The notes beneath the pieces are model-generated. The model did no database searches. It worked only from the letters and a program-made list of their open reading frames with translations, and was not told where the DNA came from. Below are positions 16,459-24,735 of a stretch of 33,839 bases of DNA, one piece after another. A program made the position numbers and the translations under genes. Every line of letters starts with the position of its first letter. Position 1 is the stretch's first letter. The stretch covers positions 1-33,839 of the forward strand of contig VBOX01000058.1 in NCBI GenBank assembly GCA_005893265.1, given 5' to 3'. This stretch comes from Candidatus Eiseniibacteriota bacterium (lineage in GTDB: Bacteria > Eisenbacteria > RBG-16-71-46 > SZUA-252).

Positions 16459-17238
16459 TCACCGTCCGAGCGCCGGTCCACCGGCGGGGCCCTGGGGTTT
16501 CGTGCCGCGCACCTGGACGGAGGTTACCGGCTCGACCCCGTACCGACCCTCACGCAGGATCGTGACGTCCTGAAACCCGGCCCCGCGGATGAGCTGCAGG
16601 TAGTCCACCTTCAGCGAGGCTCCCGCGATGCAGCCGACGTAGGCCTCGATCGACTCACGCGTCTCCTCCGGCAGCGGTTTCTCCAGAACGAGGTCGCTCA
16701 CCAGAATGCGCCCACCGGGTCTCAACACCCGGAACGCCTCGCGGAAGACGCGGTCCTTCTCGGGGGAGAGGTTCACCACGCAATTCGACACGATGACATC
16801 GACCGACGCATCCGGTACCGGCAGATGCTCGATTTCGCCGAGGCGGAACTCGACGTTCGAGTAGCCTCCCTTGGCCGCGTTTTCCCGGGCGCGGTCGATC
16901 ATCGCGGGCGTCATGTCCACGCCGATGACGTGCCCCTCCGGTCCGACCTCGCGCGCCGCCAGGAAGGCATCGACCCCCGCGCCCGAGCCGAGATCGAGCA
17001 CGGTCTCACCGCGCCGTACTTCGGCCAGCCCGATCGGGTTTCCGCATCCTAGGCCCAAATCCGCTCCTGCTGGTATGGCGGCGGCGTCGGCCGCGCTGTA
17101 TCCCAGCTCAGCGAGCCCGCTCGTGACCGTGTCCCCGCAGCATTCCGAACCGCTCGAGCCGCAGCATCCCGCCTTGCCCTCCGCGATCGCCCCGTACCGC
17201 TCTCGAACCGCCGTTCGGGCATCGCTTCCAGCTCCCAT
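16459..17238 (-). CDS. arsM: arsenite S-adenosylmethionine methyltransferase
   Basis: 259 residues. It methylates As(III), giving methylated and volatile arsenicals. Family signatures are complete: the N-terminal Cys pairs (25-26, 33-34), GLGCGNP with Cys65, SAM motif VLDLGSGAGVDAFLAA, VIGVDMT, SNCVVNLSPEKDRV with Cys153 and YVGCIAGA with Cys203. The conserved As-binding cysteines are therefore present. Its ribosome binding site GGAGG is formed by the last codons of the upstream arsR gene, so translation is probably coupled. It converges on apt with a 6-bp gap. No arsenite efflux pump or arsenate reductase gene is beside it in this window. Confidence 0.93.
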   Translation of the reverse strand: MGAGSDARTAVRERYGAIAEGKAGCCGSSGSECCGDTVTSGLAELGYSAADAAAIPAGADLGLGCGNPIGLAEVRRGETVLDLGSGAGVDAFLAAREVGPEGHVIGVDMTPAMIDRARENAAKGGYSNVEFRLGEIEHLPVPDASVDVIVSNCVVNLSPEKDRVFREAFRVLRPGGRILVSDLVLEKPLPEETRESIEAYVGCIAGASLKVDYLQLIRGAGFQDVTILREGRYGVEPVTSVQVRGTKPQGPAGGPALGR

Positions 17239-17243
17239 GGCAT

Positions 17244-17591
17244 TTACCTCCGTTCGCCTGACTCCAGGCTCTGCAGTAGCTGCTTGAACCGCGTCATCGC
17301 GCCTGCCGTCGGGCAGTAGCAGACCCGCGGCCCGTCGATTTCCCCCTCAATCCATCCGGTCTCCTTGAGTACCTTGAGGTGCTGCGAGACGGTCGCCTGC
17401 GCGAGCGGCATCGAGTCGACGATTGCTCCGCAGACACACTCCCCACGCTCGAGCAGAAGGCGGAGGATCGCGGCCCGCGCCGGATGCGCGAGGCCCCACG
17501 CGAGGCCCGCGAGATCATCGTCCCCCTTCGCGGGGACGCGGCGTCCCCGCGGCGAAGCCGGGCGCTTCAAAAGACCGATGCGATCGACCAT
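17244..17591 (-). CDS. arsR: ArsR-family metalloregulator
   Basis: Start ATG at 17591 with AGGAGG 7 nt upstream; an in-frame ATG 33 nt earlier lacks this. The 115-residue winged-helix repressor has the metal-binding ECVCG motif (Cys52, Cys54) in the helix that corresponds to ELCVCDL of ArsR. The recognition segment is QATVSQHLKVLKETGWI, and an additional CYC pair follows at 91-93. As(III) binding should release it from DNA. arsM starts 5 bp after its stop, so it very likely represses its own operon. Confidence 0.92.
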   Translation of the reverse strand: MVDRIGLLKRPASPRGRRVPAKGDDDLAGLAWGLAHPARAAILRLLLERGECVCGAIVDSMPLAQATVSQHLKVLKETGWIEGEIDGPRVCYCPTAGAMTRFKQLLQSLESGERR

Positions 17592-17632
17592 GGGACCGCC
17601 TCCTGGATAGGAACCCCAATGCAAAATCGTTA

Positions 17633-17648
17633 ATCGTCAATCTACGAT
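17633..17648. promoter_or_regulatory. candidate ArsR operator
   Basis: Inverted repeat ATCGT-N6-ACGAT lies 42 bp upstream of the arsR start codon, in the gap between divergent arsR and ygfZ. AT-rich dyads of this size at this place are typical ArsR sites. A third ATCGT copy (17626-17630) lies just on the arsR side. Confidence 0.4.
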
Positions 17649-17709
17649 ATGATCGGTCGCGCCGTCAAGAAGATTTTTCGACCCGCCCTGGTGGTGCTAT
17701 CGTCAGGGC

Positions 17710-18642
17710 ATGACGCGTCCGGCCACATCCTCGGTCGAGCGGCTGACGGAGGAGTATCGCGCCCTCAAGGAGGCGGCCGCCGTTGTCGACCTCGGCCGCT
17801 GGACCGTGGTCCGGGTCAGGGGTCCCGAATCGCGCGAATTCTTGCAGGGGACCGCGACACAGGATTTCGCGGCGGCTTCGGAGCCTGCAGCGGCGGCGAA
17901 GACGCTATTTCTCACCGAGAAGGGTCGGCCGGTCGCGCTCGCGTGGATCGCGTTTGCGGCGGATTCAAGCTCGGCAACGATCATCGCGGATGAAGGGGCC
18001 CGCGCGGGTCTCAGGCCTCACCTCGAGCGATTTCGCATCATGGAGGTCGTCGAGTTCGAGGGTCCGGATGGTGCGCCGCGGCTCCTCGGGGTCGCCGGGC
18101 CGGAGCGCGATCCTCTCGCCAGTGCGGTTGCCTCGAAGATCCCCGGCGCTTTGGCGATCGGTGCCGAGCCGCTTTCGTTCGTGTTGGTTCCTGCCGAGTC
18201 AGACGCCGCCTCGATCCCGGCTTCGGTCGATCCCACTTCCTTCCAGGCGTGGCGGATCCGGGTGGGCCTCCCGTTCCAAGGAATCGATCTCGACCTGGAT
18301 CGCATCGCCACGGAGCTCTCCCTGCCGGAAGCCATCTCGATCACGAAGGGTTGTTACGTCGGGCAGGAAGTGGTGGCGCGCACGACACATCGGGGTCATG
18401 TGCGACGGCAGCGCGTCGGCTTCCGCTTCCCATGGCACGGCGGGCCGATCCCGAAAGGGACGGAGCTTCGGTCCGGTGGGATCGCCGCGGGCCACGTCAC
18501 CAGCACAGCTTGCGAGCCCGGGAGCGGCGAAGGGCTGGGGATGGGCTACATTGCGCCCGAAACCCTTGCCCACAATCTCGATGTCCTCGCGATACAAGGT
18601 GAAAAGTCCACACACCTCAGTCTGCAATCGTGGCCACTCTGA
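17710..18642 (+). CDS. ygfZ: YgfZ/IBA57-type folate-binding protein
   Basis: The 310-residue GcvT-fold protein helps maturation or repair of certain Fe-S proteins in a folate-dependent way. The diagnostic motif KGCYVGQE is at 213-220, with the invariant Cys215, followed by the VVARTTHRGHVRR segment. The N-terminal GcvT-like domain starts at about residue 20 (VVDLGRWTVVRVRG, then FLQGTATQDF). Divergent from arsR-arsM. Its presence fits the suf genes at the other end of the window, though 14 kb separates them. Confidence 0.9.
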   Translation: MTRPATSSVERLTEEYRALKEAAAVVDLGRWTVVRVRGPESREFLQGTATQDFAAASEPAAAAKTLFLTEKGRPVALAWIAFAADSSSATIIADEGARAGLRPHLERFRIMEVVEFEGPDGAPRLLGVAGPERDPLASAVASKIPGALAIGAEPLSFVLVPAESDAASIPASVDPTSFQAWRIRVGLPFQGIDLDLDRIATELSLPEAISITKGCYVGQEVVARTTHRGHVRRQRVGFRFPWHGGPIPKGTELRSGGIAAGHVTSTACEPGSGEGLGMGYIAPETLAHNLDVLAIQGEKSTHLSLQSWPL

Positions 18643-18652
18643 CTGTCGGTCA

Positions 18653-18677
18653 GGGACATTTCTGTCCAAAATGTCCC
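18653..18677. terminator. 9-bp hairpin after ygfZ
   Basis: GGGACATTT and AAATGTCCC form a perfect 9-bp stem around a 7-nt loop, 11 bp after the ygfZ stop. There is no T-tract in either direction, so it may be a weak terminator. It might instead be a repeat or element end. A second GTCC within the loop gives the site an internally repetitive look. Confidence 0.4.
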
Positions 18678-18707
18678 ACCAGGTGACGAAAGCTGAGTCG
18701 CTCTCCG

Positions 18708-18736
18708 TTGACATAACTCAAGACATTTGATATAAT
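18708..18736 (+). promoter_or_regulatory. perfect consensus sigma70 promoter
   Basis: TTGACA, a 17-bp spacer, then TATAAT: both boxes match the consensus exactly at optimal spacing. Transcription should start near 18743, about 230 nt before the first downstream gene. In this GC-rich sequence such a match stands out. Confidence 0.85.
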
Positions 18737-18975
18737 CCCGCCCACTTCGGGGGCACACAGCGCGCGAGTCCCACGGCAGGCTCCTGCCGATCCGCGACCA
18801 CCGCTTCGCTTCCAAACTTCATGGCGTTTCAGCAACGGGATCCATTTGGGTCCGCGGGGAGGTGATCGCCGCAGAAAACCCCACTCCAAGTTTTTGCCGC
18901 AGTCCCGCCTCATCGCACGTGTCACGCGACCCATCGGGGCCGCCGAAGCAGATCCTCACATCAGGAGAACAGGCG
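18737..18975 (+). other. structured leader of the exported-protein operon
   Basis: About 230 nt of 5' untranslated RNA. Two hairpins are visible: CGGCAG-GCTC-CTGCCG at 18774-18789, with a 6-bp stem and tetraloop, and GGATCC-ATTT-GGGTCC at 18838-18853. An in-frame upstream start at 18862 exists, but AGGAGA in front of 18976 favours that later start. I cannot match the leader to a known riboswitch class. Confidence 0.45.
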
Positions 18976-19575
18976 ATGAATCGATTTAGACTTTTCCTGA
19001 TCATTGCAATCGCCGCGCTGGCGCTCGTCGGCGCGCAGGTGGCCTTCGCCACCACGGTCCAGAAGCTGACACTCCAAGAACTCACCAAGAAATCGGAATC
19101 CATCGTCATGGCGCGCGTCGATGACGCGGTCTCGAGCTGGGACACCGCCCACAAGGAGATCTACACCTACTTTACGCTCAGCGTGCTCCAGCCCGTGAAG
19201 GGCTCGAAGGGCGTTACAACCATCACGCTTCGTCAGATCGGTGGCACGGTGGGCAACATCGCCTACGTGGTTCCCGGGATGCCGAACTTCCGCAAGGGCG
19301 AGGAAGTCGTCGTATTCCTGACCCAGAAGGACGCGGCGGGATATCCGTGGGTGATGGGGCTCCAGCAGGGCAAGTACTCGGTCACGACCGCGAAGAACGG
19401 CGTGAAGATGGTCCGCAACGACCTCGCCGGCACCGAGTTCCTCACGAAGAGCGGCGGCCATGTCGAAGCGACGACGTCGCCGGACATGCCGTTGAACGCT
19501 TTCCTCGACGGCATCAAGACGAGCCTGGATTCGGATGGGAAGGTCCAGGTCGACCCCAACCCCCCAACCGAGTAG
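18976..19575 (+). CDS. exported protein of unknown function
   Basis: Start ATG at 18976 with AGGAGA 9 nt upstream. 199 residues: a signal peptide (1-25, ending AFA), then a globular part that starts VQKLTLQELTKKSESIVMARV and contains many beta strands (TYFTLSVLQPVKG, GEEVVVFL). This layout, an N-terminal 'regions of concern' domain with export and transport of a VLQPVKG..G..V/IT.RQ.GG motif, recurs as a small partner gene next to secreted metalloproteases in environmental genomes, as far as I recall. It lacks visible catalytic motifs. The metalloprotease gene follows after 16 bp, so an inhibitor, chaperone or structural partner role is conceivable but not shown. Confidence 0.8.
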   Translation: MNRFRLFLIIAIAALALVGAQVAFATTVQKLTLQELTKKSESIVMARVDDAVSSWDTAHKEIYTYFTLSVLQPVKGSKGVTTITLRQIGGTVGNIAYVVPGMPNFRKGEEVVVFLTQKDAAGYPWVMGLQQGKYSVTTAKNGVKMVRNDLAGTEFLTKSGGHVEATTSPDMPLNAFLDGIKTSLDSDGKVQVDPNPPTE

Positions 19576-19591
19576 CGGAGGACGATAGACC

Positions 19592-22249
19592 ATGAAATCG
19601 AATCGAATTCGTATCGCCCTGGCCGCGCTCGGCGCGTTCGTCTTCGCGCTCACGCTGGTCAGTCCTGCTTCCGCATTCATCCGCCTGACCCGCCAGGGGA
19701 CCACGGGTGTTGTTCAGGCTCATTGGCTCGAATCCTCGCTCCCGCTTGTGAGCGTCATCAATCCGACGAATGCCGATATTCCATCGGCGACGGCGCTTTC
19801 GGTCGTGCAGACATCGGCGGAAACGTGGGAGAACATCAATACATCCTTCTTCACGGTGAACCCAGTCGAATACACGGGGGCCCCGGGACAGGTCACTCTC
19901 GATCTCACGGACGGTCATACGCTCGACGCCGACATGGTGTTCAATGATCGGGATTTCTTCTGCTCTACGTCCTCGCCGAACCTCACGCCGCCTCCTTCCG
20001 GTCAGTCGAGCGTAGATCTCCAGTCGGTCGTCACCCACGAATACGGCCACTATTTCGGTCTCGACCACACGAGCGTCGCGAACGCGACGATGATTCCGTT
20101 CATCATCGGCGATACGCGGCAGCGCACGCTCGAGCTGGATGATATGGCCGGCAACTCGACCATCTACCCTGAATCCGCCTCGAGGCCAGGTGGGCTTTCT
20201 CCTGGTGCGATGGATTTCGCGGCGACGACAGGAACCATCAGCGGTACGGTCGTGAGCGGCTTCGACGGCTCGGCCATCTTCGGCGCGCACGTCGAGGCAC
20301 TGGTCGCGGGCACCCCGGGTCCGTTGGAGGATCCTCTCAACTCCATCAGCGCGATCTCCGGCGAGCTGACGGTCCGGAATGGACTGGGTGAATACACCAT
20401 CCACGGTCTCCCGGCGGGCTCCTATGACGTCCGCATCGTTCCGCTCGACGGGATTCACACCATCGCGGCGGACATCAACGTGGGCGGTATCTTCAATGGG
20501 CTCGACGTCAACTTCGAGGTCGACTACTGGAACGGTGCAAGCGAAGGCGGCAACGGCTTTACGGACCATGCGCTCGAATCGACCCCGGTGAACGTGAGCG
20601 CCGGCTCCGACGCCGGCGGGATCAATTTCATCACGAACACGTTCCCGGGCCAGGTCGAGGTAGCGCAGTACGGCCAGTTCGAGAACATCGTGACCTTCCG
20701 CAACACGGGTTTCCTGGCGAAACGGTTCGATCTTCCGTTCACGCCCCCCTACACGATCACGAAGGTCACGTTCCCCTCGTTCACGTTCAACGCGCAGCTC
20801 GGCCTGCCTCCGCTCGACGCGACGTTCCCGAGCGTGCGGCTGTGCGAGCTGAACACGGCGACGGGTCTTCCGAACCTCGCGGCGCCGCTCTTCCAGATCG
20901 CGCCCTTCGTCGGAAGCCCGAACGGTGCCAACGAGATTCCCGTCGGGGTCACCATCAACGACCCCGACAAGGTGCTCTTCTGGGCGATCCAGTTCCCGGC
21001 CCAGGCCCCCGGTTTCCCAGCGAATTTCCCGTTCCTCCGGATGGATTTCCTGGATATGGAGAGGGGGCTCTTCGCGAACGACTACAGCATCAGCACGGCG
21101 GGGACCGGTGGGACCCTCATCGATCGGAACGTCGCGGTCAGCATGACCGCGCAACTCGGGTCGCCTGACCTGACTCCGATCGTGCCCGTCGCGAACCTGG
21201 GTACCAACCAGAGAGCGACGAAATACGAGTTCACCTATTCCAACCCAGCCGATAAGCGGCTCGACGGGTTCCCGATGGCGCCCGGCTCGACCGACCACGT
21301 GAACCTCGTGCGCCGGCTCGCGTCCGGTCTGTTGGAGACCGACGGCAGCGCGGGCGGCTCCGAGCACATCTCGATGAGGACCGATACGATTCCGGCCTTC
21401 CCGAGTGGGACCCAGCTCTGGTTCGTGCAGGCAGTGGACGACGCAGGGCACAAGACCCTGACGTCCAACACGACGATTACGGGACTGAACTCGGACGCGG
21501 ATGAGCACAACGGCCGCGCCAATGCCACGGAAGCGAAGCTGCTGACCCTTCCGACGGTGAATCGGCCCGAGACCTATTCGCCCGCGGGCGATCAGGACTA
21601 CTATCTGATCAACGGGAAACCGGGCGATGTGATCCAGGCGAGCGCTGTCTCGACCGGTCTCGACGGCAGAAACGATCAGGACCTCGTGATGTTCATTTTC
21701 GACCAGAACGGGGATCTCGTCGCCTTCGACGACGACTCGAACGGCGGGCTCAATCCGAGAATCTCCTTCACGGTTCCGCCTGGACCTGGGAAGAGCAACG
21801 CTGCGAGGAAATTCTTCCTGGAGGTGACGGATATCCAGGGGTCGCTCTTCATTCCGAGCGGCGTGCCCCGTGTAAGGGTGCCTCAAACGTACAACCTGAG
21901 CGCCAAGGTGATCGCGGCGCCCGCGCTGGCCGGCCGGATCGGCGGCCTGGTGGGAGAGGATGGATTCGCGTTCGCGAACTCAGGACCGAATCCCGCGAAC
22001 CCGCAAGCCAAGCTCCTGTATGTGTTGCCGAGAAGCGGTGGAGCGAACTACGGGGTGAAGCTCCGGATCTACGATGTGAACGGCCGTCTCGTTCGCAAGC
22101 TCGTGGATGGCGATCAGCCGGCCGGACCACACGTCGCTGTGTGGAACGGAACGGATGATTCGGGCCGCGGTGTCGCGTCGGGGCACTACTACGCCCGGAT
22201 CGATGCCGGTGGCTTCTCACAGAAGGTGGGCATTACGATTCTCAAGTAA
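19592..22249 (+). CDS. secreted matrixin-like zinc metalloprotease with FlgD-like sorting tail
   Basis: 885 residues. Signal peptide 1-28 (ending ASA). The catalytic domain has the metzincin motif HEYGHYFGLDH (149-159: zinc ligands His149, His153, His159, base Glu150) and a Met-turn at Met167. A carboxypeptidase-regulatory-like beta-sandwich follows at about 213-300 (GTISGTVVSGFDG). A middle region carries no recognised domain. A pre-peptidase-like (PPC) domain lies at about 650-740, including DQDYYLINGKPGD and FDDDSNGG. The C-terminal FlgD-like Ig domain (about 810-885) has YDVNGRLVRKL and WNGTDDSGRG. The tail resembles cell-surface sorting domains of gram-negative secretion systems. Secreted proteolysis or surface anchoring is expected. 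Ribosome binding site GGAGG. Confidence 0.9.
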   Translation: MKSNRIRIALAALGAFVFALTLVSPASAFIRLTRQGTTGVVQAHWLESSLPLVSVINPTNADIPSATALSVVQTSAETWENINTSFFTVNPVEYTGAPGQVTLDLTDGHTLDADMVFNDRDFFCSTSSPNLTPPPSGQSSVDLQSVVTHEYGHYFGLDHTSVANATMIPFIIGDTRQRTLELDDMAGNSTIYPESASRPGGLSPGAMDFAATTGTISGTVVSGFDGSAIFGAHVEALVAGTPGPLEDPLNSISAISGELTVRNGLGEYTIHGLPAGSYDVRIVPLDGIHTIAADINVGGIFNGLDVNFEVDYWNGASEGGNGFTDHALESTPVNVSAGSDAGGINFITNTFPGQVEVAQYGQFENIVTFRNTGFLAKRFDLPFTPPYTITKVTFPSFTFNAQLGLPPLDATFPSVRLCELNTATGLPNLAAPLFQIAPFVGSPNGANEIPVGVTINDPDKVLFWAIQFPAQAPGFPANFPFLRMDFLDMERGLFANDYSISTAGTGGTLIDRNVAVSMTAQLGSPDLTPIVPVANLGTNQRATKYEFTYSNPADKRLDGFPMAPGSTDHVNLVRRLASGLLETDGSAGGSEHISMRTDTIPAFPSGTQLWFVQAVDDAGHKTLTSNTTITGLNSDADEHNGRANATEAKLLTLPTVNRPETYSPAGDQDYYLINGKPGDVIQASAVSTGLDGRNDQDLVMFIFDQNGDLVAFDDDSNGGLNPRISFTVPPGPGKSNAARKFFLEVTDIQGSLFIPSGVPRVRVPQTYNLSAKVIAAPALAGRIGGLVGEDGFAFANSGPNPANPQAKLLYVLPRSGGANYGVKLRIYDVNGRLVRKLVDGDQPAGPHVAVWNGTDDSGRGVASGHYYARIDAGGFSQKVGITILK

Positions 22250-22277
22250 TCGCCCTAGTTTCGAAGCACGCGAGGAC

Positions 22278-22304
22278 GGGGGCCGGCGCGTTCCACCGGC
22301 CCCC
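22278..22304 (+). terminator. 9-bp GC hairpin between exported-protein genes
   Basis: GGGGGCCGG and CCGGCCCCC form a perfect 9-bp stem with a 9-nt loop, 28 bp after the metalloprotease stop and 22 bp before the next start. There is no real T-run. It would at least attenuate or stabilise the upstream mRNA. Confidence 0.5.
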
Positions 22305-22325
22305 GCTTCGTTTCAACCGAGGCAC

Positions 22326-24725
22326 ATGCGAGCACCATCTCCACAACTTGCGCTGACGCTCGCGCTCATCCCCCTCCTCGCCGGGGCGATCCATGCTCCC
22401 CCCGCCCGGGCGGGGACCGGCTGGATCCCTCCGCGCCCGGTCACGGTGCTCCTGCCGACCGCCACGTTCGCTCCCGGCTCGACGCATTCCATCGAGATGA
22501 CGCTCCGCGCGAACGGCGCGCCCGCGAGCCTGATCTGGGCAGCAACCCCGGGAGGCGCCTTCGCGCTCGGCGTCTCGCCGCTGAACGGCTCGATCGTCGT
22601 CCCTCCGGACAGCGTCCGGCGCGTTTCGCTTTCCGTGACCGTCCCGGCACTCGCGTTCGGCGGCGCGTCTTTGTCCGTGGAGCTTACCGATCAGGTCGGG
22701 GGCGGGCACGTGGCGAAGGCGATCTCGGCGATCTTCGCGGCGACCGGCGGTAGGCCCGAGGTCTGGCCTTCCCCTTCGGCTTGGTCGGCGCCCTCAAACA
22801 CCGCGGGCACGATCTCCTTCCAGGTTCATAGCATGGTGGCGAGCGCCGAGTCCGTCCAAGTCACGAACGGCCGCACCAATCCCGATCCCAACAACACCGA
22901 CGGCATCTTCCCGGGCACGGAGCCCCCGGCTGACGTGAATCTGCCGGCAGGCGCCACGATCACCGTCAGCGCCCCGACGACGATCGCGGGGAGCGCCTAC
23001 GGCGGGAACGCCAACGCACTGCAATGCAGCCTCACGAGCCTCGGTGGCATCTCGAACGCGATCGGCCACGCGCTCTCCTCCGCGGCGCTACCGGAGTCTT
23101 TACCGGCCGCGCTCGTTCCCGTGGGCTTGACCCCGCTGGGAGAGCCCGCGGCAGGACGCGACGGCCCGGTGGAGCTTGCGGCGCGCGGCGTGTGGCTCCT
23201 CCCGGCCGGGCTCGACGGCGTGCGCGTCCTGAGCGCGGGCACGACGCTCGCTCGGATCGGCGAGGTCGACACGGACGGAAATGGGACGGACGACCGCTTG
23301 GTGGGGCAGGTGCGCATTCCGTCGTACGCCGCGGCGCTCGCGGTCGTGCCGGGATTCGTGGGTCCGGCCGGGGACACGCTCGACCTCGGGCTACTCGCGG
23401 CGGGGCGTTCGGGGCTGATGCTCCTCGATCTGCGCACCGTGATCGATCCACCGTTCGGCACCTGGGAGGACTTCTTCGACCAGGACATGAACGGAATCGA
23501 CGATCGGATTCTGCGAACGATTCCCCTTCCGGGGTTCGCGACCGACGTGGCGTGGTTTCGCGCCGCGTCGGGGCGCATCGTCGCGCTCATCGCCGACGCC
23601 GACACCGGCTCGGTGCCGACCGCGTCGGATTACAACCCAGCTTCGGTTCTCGCGGGCACGGGCTCCGGCATCGTCGCGATCGACGTGACGGCGGCGTTTG
23701 ATTCCCTCGGGGGGGTCCCGTATGCCGCGGGCACTCTGCCGACCCCGGGGAGCGCGTTGGACCTTGAGCTTCGCCGCGCCGGCGCGGGCTCGACCGACTT
23801 AGCGCTTGCGGACGGGGCTCAAGGGGTCTCGGTGTACCACTTGACCGTCGGGTCCGGCGCGCCCGCCGTGGTCACCTTCGCGCCGCTCGGTTCGGTCGCG
23901 CTCTCGTCTGCGTGGGGGACGCCCTACGCTCGCGACGTCGCCTGGATCTCGAACACGCGCGACAGCATCTACCTCGCGGTGGCGGCGTCGGCTGGAGGGA
24001 TGCAGATCGTTCGCGCGCCACTGGGGGGGGCGCCCGCCTTGGTGCTCGCGCAACAGACCGTGGCGCCCGCGATTGGTTTGGCCGGGACCTGGACCGGAAA
24101 CATGGCCGTGGCGCAGGGAACGGGCGGCGTCGCGTTGATGCGCGTCCCCGGCGCGGCGGAGTTGGATCGGATCGCGCCCACGGCGTCCCCTCCCTACACC
24201 GCGACCGTTACGCTCTCGCGCGGTCAACTATGGACCGAAGGGCGCGCGCTCGAGGTCGCCTGGCATCGGGCGCCCAGCTCCTCTGCGACCTCCCTTCGGT
24301 TTTTGGGCACGGTGGGTCCGATTCCCGATCTTCTGGTGTCGGACGGCACGCGCGCGTTGCTGCTGCGTCCCGGACAGGCGACGATCGTGGCGGTGGGAGA
24401 GGAGCCGACGCCCCCGCGGGCGCCGCGGCTCACCGTCTCGGTGATGCCGAACCCCGTGGTGGAACGCGCAGAGATCCGCGTGTTCGATCCATCGGGAGGG
24501 TTGAGTGTCGGCGGGATGGAAGCCAGGGTATTCGATATTCAGGGGCGGCTGGTGAGAAGTCTCCTCGTCGTTTCTTCGTCTTCGGAGCCGTCGACCGCGG
24601 GTCTCGTACGCTGTATTTGGGACGGCCGCGACGACCGCGGCCGGCGCCTGGGCTCCGGCCGCTATTGGCTCCGCGTGCGCGCGGGCGGCCGCACGGCGGC
24701 GCGACCGGTGCTAATCCTGCGTTAG
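22326..24725 (+). CDS. secreted propeller-like protein with FlgD-like C-terminal domain
   Basis: Start ATG at 22326 because a signal peptide follows at once (1-29, ending ARA); the longer upstream frame runs inside the neighbouring gene. 799 residues. After a beta-rich N-terminal part (about 30-260), repeats resembling LVIVD/beta-propeller blades appear between about 280 and 680 (ARGVWLLPAGLDGVRVL, AAGRSGLMLLDL, ADGAQGVSVYHL, ASAGGMQIVRAP). Acidic D-x-D-x-N-G-x-D-D loops (EVDTDGNGTDDR, DQDMNGIDDR) look like calcium sites. The last 95 residues form a FlgD-like domain (VFDIQGRLVRSL, WDGRDDRGRRLGSGRYWLRV). Extracellular or surface location is expected; no enzyme activity is evident. Confidence 0.82.
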   Translation: MRAPSPQLALTLALIPLLAGAIHAPPARAGTGWIPPRPVTVLLPTATFAPGSTHSIEMTLRANGAPASLIWAATPGGAFALGVSPLNGSIVVPPDSVRRVSLSVTVPALAFGGASLSVELTDQVGGGHVAKAISAIFAATGGRPEVWPSPSAWSAPSNTAGTISFQVHSMVASAESVQVTNGRTNPDPNNTDGIFPGTEPPADVNLPAGATITVSAPTTIAGSAYGGNANALQCSLTSLGGISNAIGHALSSAALPESLPAALVPVGLTPLGEPAAGRDGPVELAARGVWLLPAGLDGVRVLSAGTTLARIGEVDTDGNGTDDRLVGQVRIPSYAAALAVVPGFVGPAGDTLDLGLLAAGRSGLMLLDLRTVIDPPFGTWEDFFDQDMNGIDDRILRTIPLPGFATDVAWFRAASGRIVALIADADTGSVPTASDYNPASVLAGTGSGIVAIDVTAAFDSLGGVPYAAGTLPTPGSALDLELRRAGAGSTDLALADGAQGVSVYHLTVGSGAPAVVTFAPLGSVALSSAWGTPYARDVAWISNTRDSIYLAVAASAGGMQIVRAPLGGAPALVLAQQTVAPAIGLAGTWTGNMAVAQGTGGVALMRVPGAAELDRIAPTASPPYTATVTLSRGQLWTEGRALEVAWHRAPSSSATSLRFLGTVGPIPDLLVSDGTRALLLRPGQATIVAVGEEPTPPRAPRLTVSVMPNPVVERAEIRVFDPSGGLSVGGMEARVFDIQGRLVRSLLVVSSSSEPSTAGLVRCIWDGRDDRGRRLGSGRYWLRVRAGGRTAARPVLILR

Positions 24726-24735
24726 CAAGCCGCGC

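Noticed and set aside
18653-18677. Insertion-sequence end
   Set aside because: The perfect 9-bp repeat resembles an element end, but no transposase, matching second end or target duplication is visible in the window.
18737-18975. Cyclic-di-GMP (GEMM) riboswitch
   Set aside because: The conserved GEMM core segments and tetraloop receptor were not found in the leader.
19514-21886. 790-residue open frame on the minus strand opposite the metalloprotease gene
   Set aside because: It lies antisense to a gene with a signal peptide and HEXXH motif, and is Arg/Glu/Val-rich without domains. Long antisense frames are common in GC-rich coding DNA.
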